Below, piece by piece: positions 63,982 to 64,000 of a stretch of DNA of 64,000 nucleotides. The notes beneath the pieces are model-generated. The model was not told the origin of the DNA, searched no databases, and saw only the letters and a program-made list of their open reading frames with translations. A program made the translations under genes and the position numbers. The stretch is from Odiellus spinosus. Its lineage: Eukaryota; Arthropoda; Arachnida; Opiliones; Phalangiidae. Position 1 is the stretch's first letter; the number at the start of each line of letters is the position of its first letter. Where the stretch lies: assembly GCA_963920705.1 (NCBI GenBank), contig OY987238.1:10534183-10598182 (forward strand), in the 5' to 3' direction.

Positions 63982-64000
63982 GTAAGAGCTGTAAGACCTC

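Larger units (their letters stand above)
62349..63709 (+). other. GRIK2-like: Intron 12 (1.36 kb)
   Basis: Phase-1 intron. An intact family-F element (62383-62708) begins 34 nt after the donor, and a TA-flanked palindrome lies at 63296-63481. The minus-strand frame at 62893-63123 has no recognisable domain. Confidence 0.8.

Overview
The window is non-coding-rich, AT-rich animal nuclear DNA. It carries 13 exons of a single plus-strand gene, a kainate-type ionotropic glutamate receptor closest by eye to vertebrate GRIK1-3 and to arthropod kainate-receptor homologues. All 12 introns are GT-AG. The exons join in one open frame of 810 complete codons from 1343 to 63981, covering most of the amino-terminal domain, both ligand-binding lobes (S1, S2), M1, the pore loop, M3 and M4. 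The signal peptide and first residues lie upstream, and the cytoplasmic tail lies downstream. Large introns, insect/crustacean-like residues (for example IADLTIT in S1) and abundant short inverted-repeat transposons suggest an invertebrate, probably an arthropod. The species cannot be named from the sequence.

Layout: 1-1342 is non-coding. Exon 1 (1343-1498) is followed by a 25.3 kb intron. That intron holds a roughly 40-bp minisatellite (8738-9160), a large 342-bp higher-order satellite (9806-14535) and many MITE-like elements. Exons 2 and 3 (26838-27089, 30041-30219) follow; an AT-rich minisatellite of about 870 bp starts about 50 nt after exon 3. Exons 4 to 8 (38054-46301) complete the amino-terminal domain and start S1. 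Exon 9 (53989-54192) and exon 10 (55167-55528) give the rest of S1, M1 and most of the pore loop including the Q/R site. Exon 11 (56396-56594) gives M3, exon 12 (62126-62348) most of S2, and exon 13 (63710-63981) the end of S2 and M4.

Apart from the gene, the window is a dense mosaic of non-autonomous DNA-transposon-like repeats. The main ones are an 11-copy near-palindromic family with TTAA target duplications, a two-copy family with 7-bp target duplications, TA-flanked palindromes, and several families recognised only by cross-copy similarity. There is also an unexplained motif of about 46 bp in at least 14 copies on both strands. Seven different tandem arrays have unit lengths from about 7 to 342 bp. 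No tRNA, rRNA, CRISPR array, second credible protein gene or transposase/reverse-transcriptase gene was recognised. All family assignments come from reading and mental translation; no search was run.
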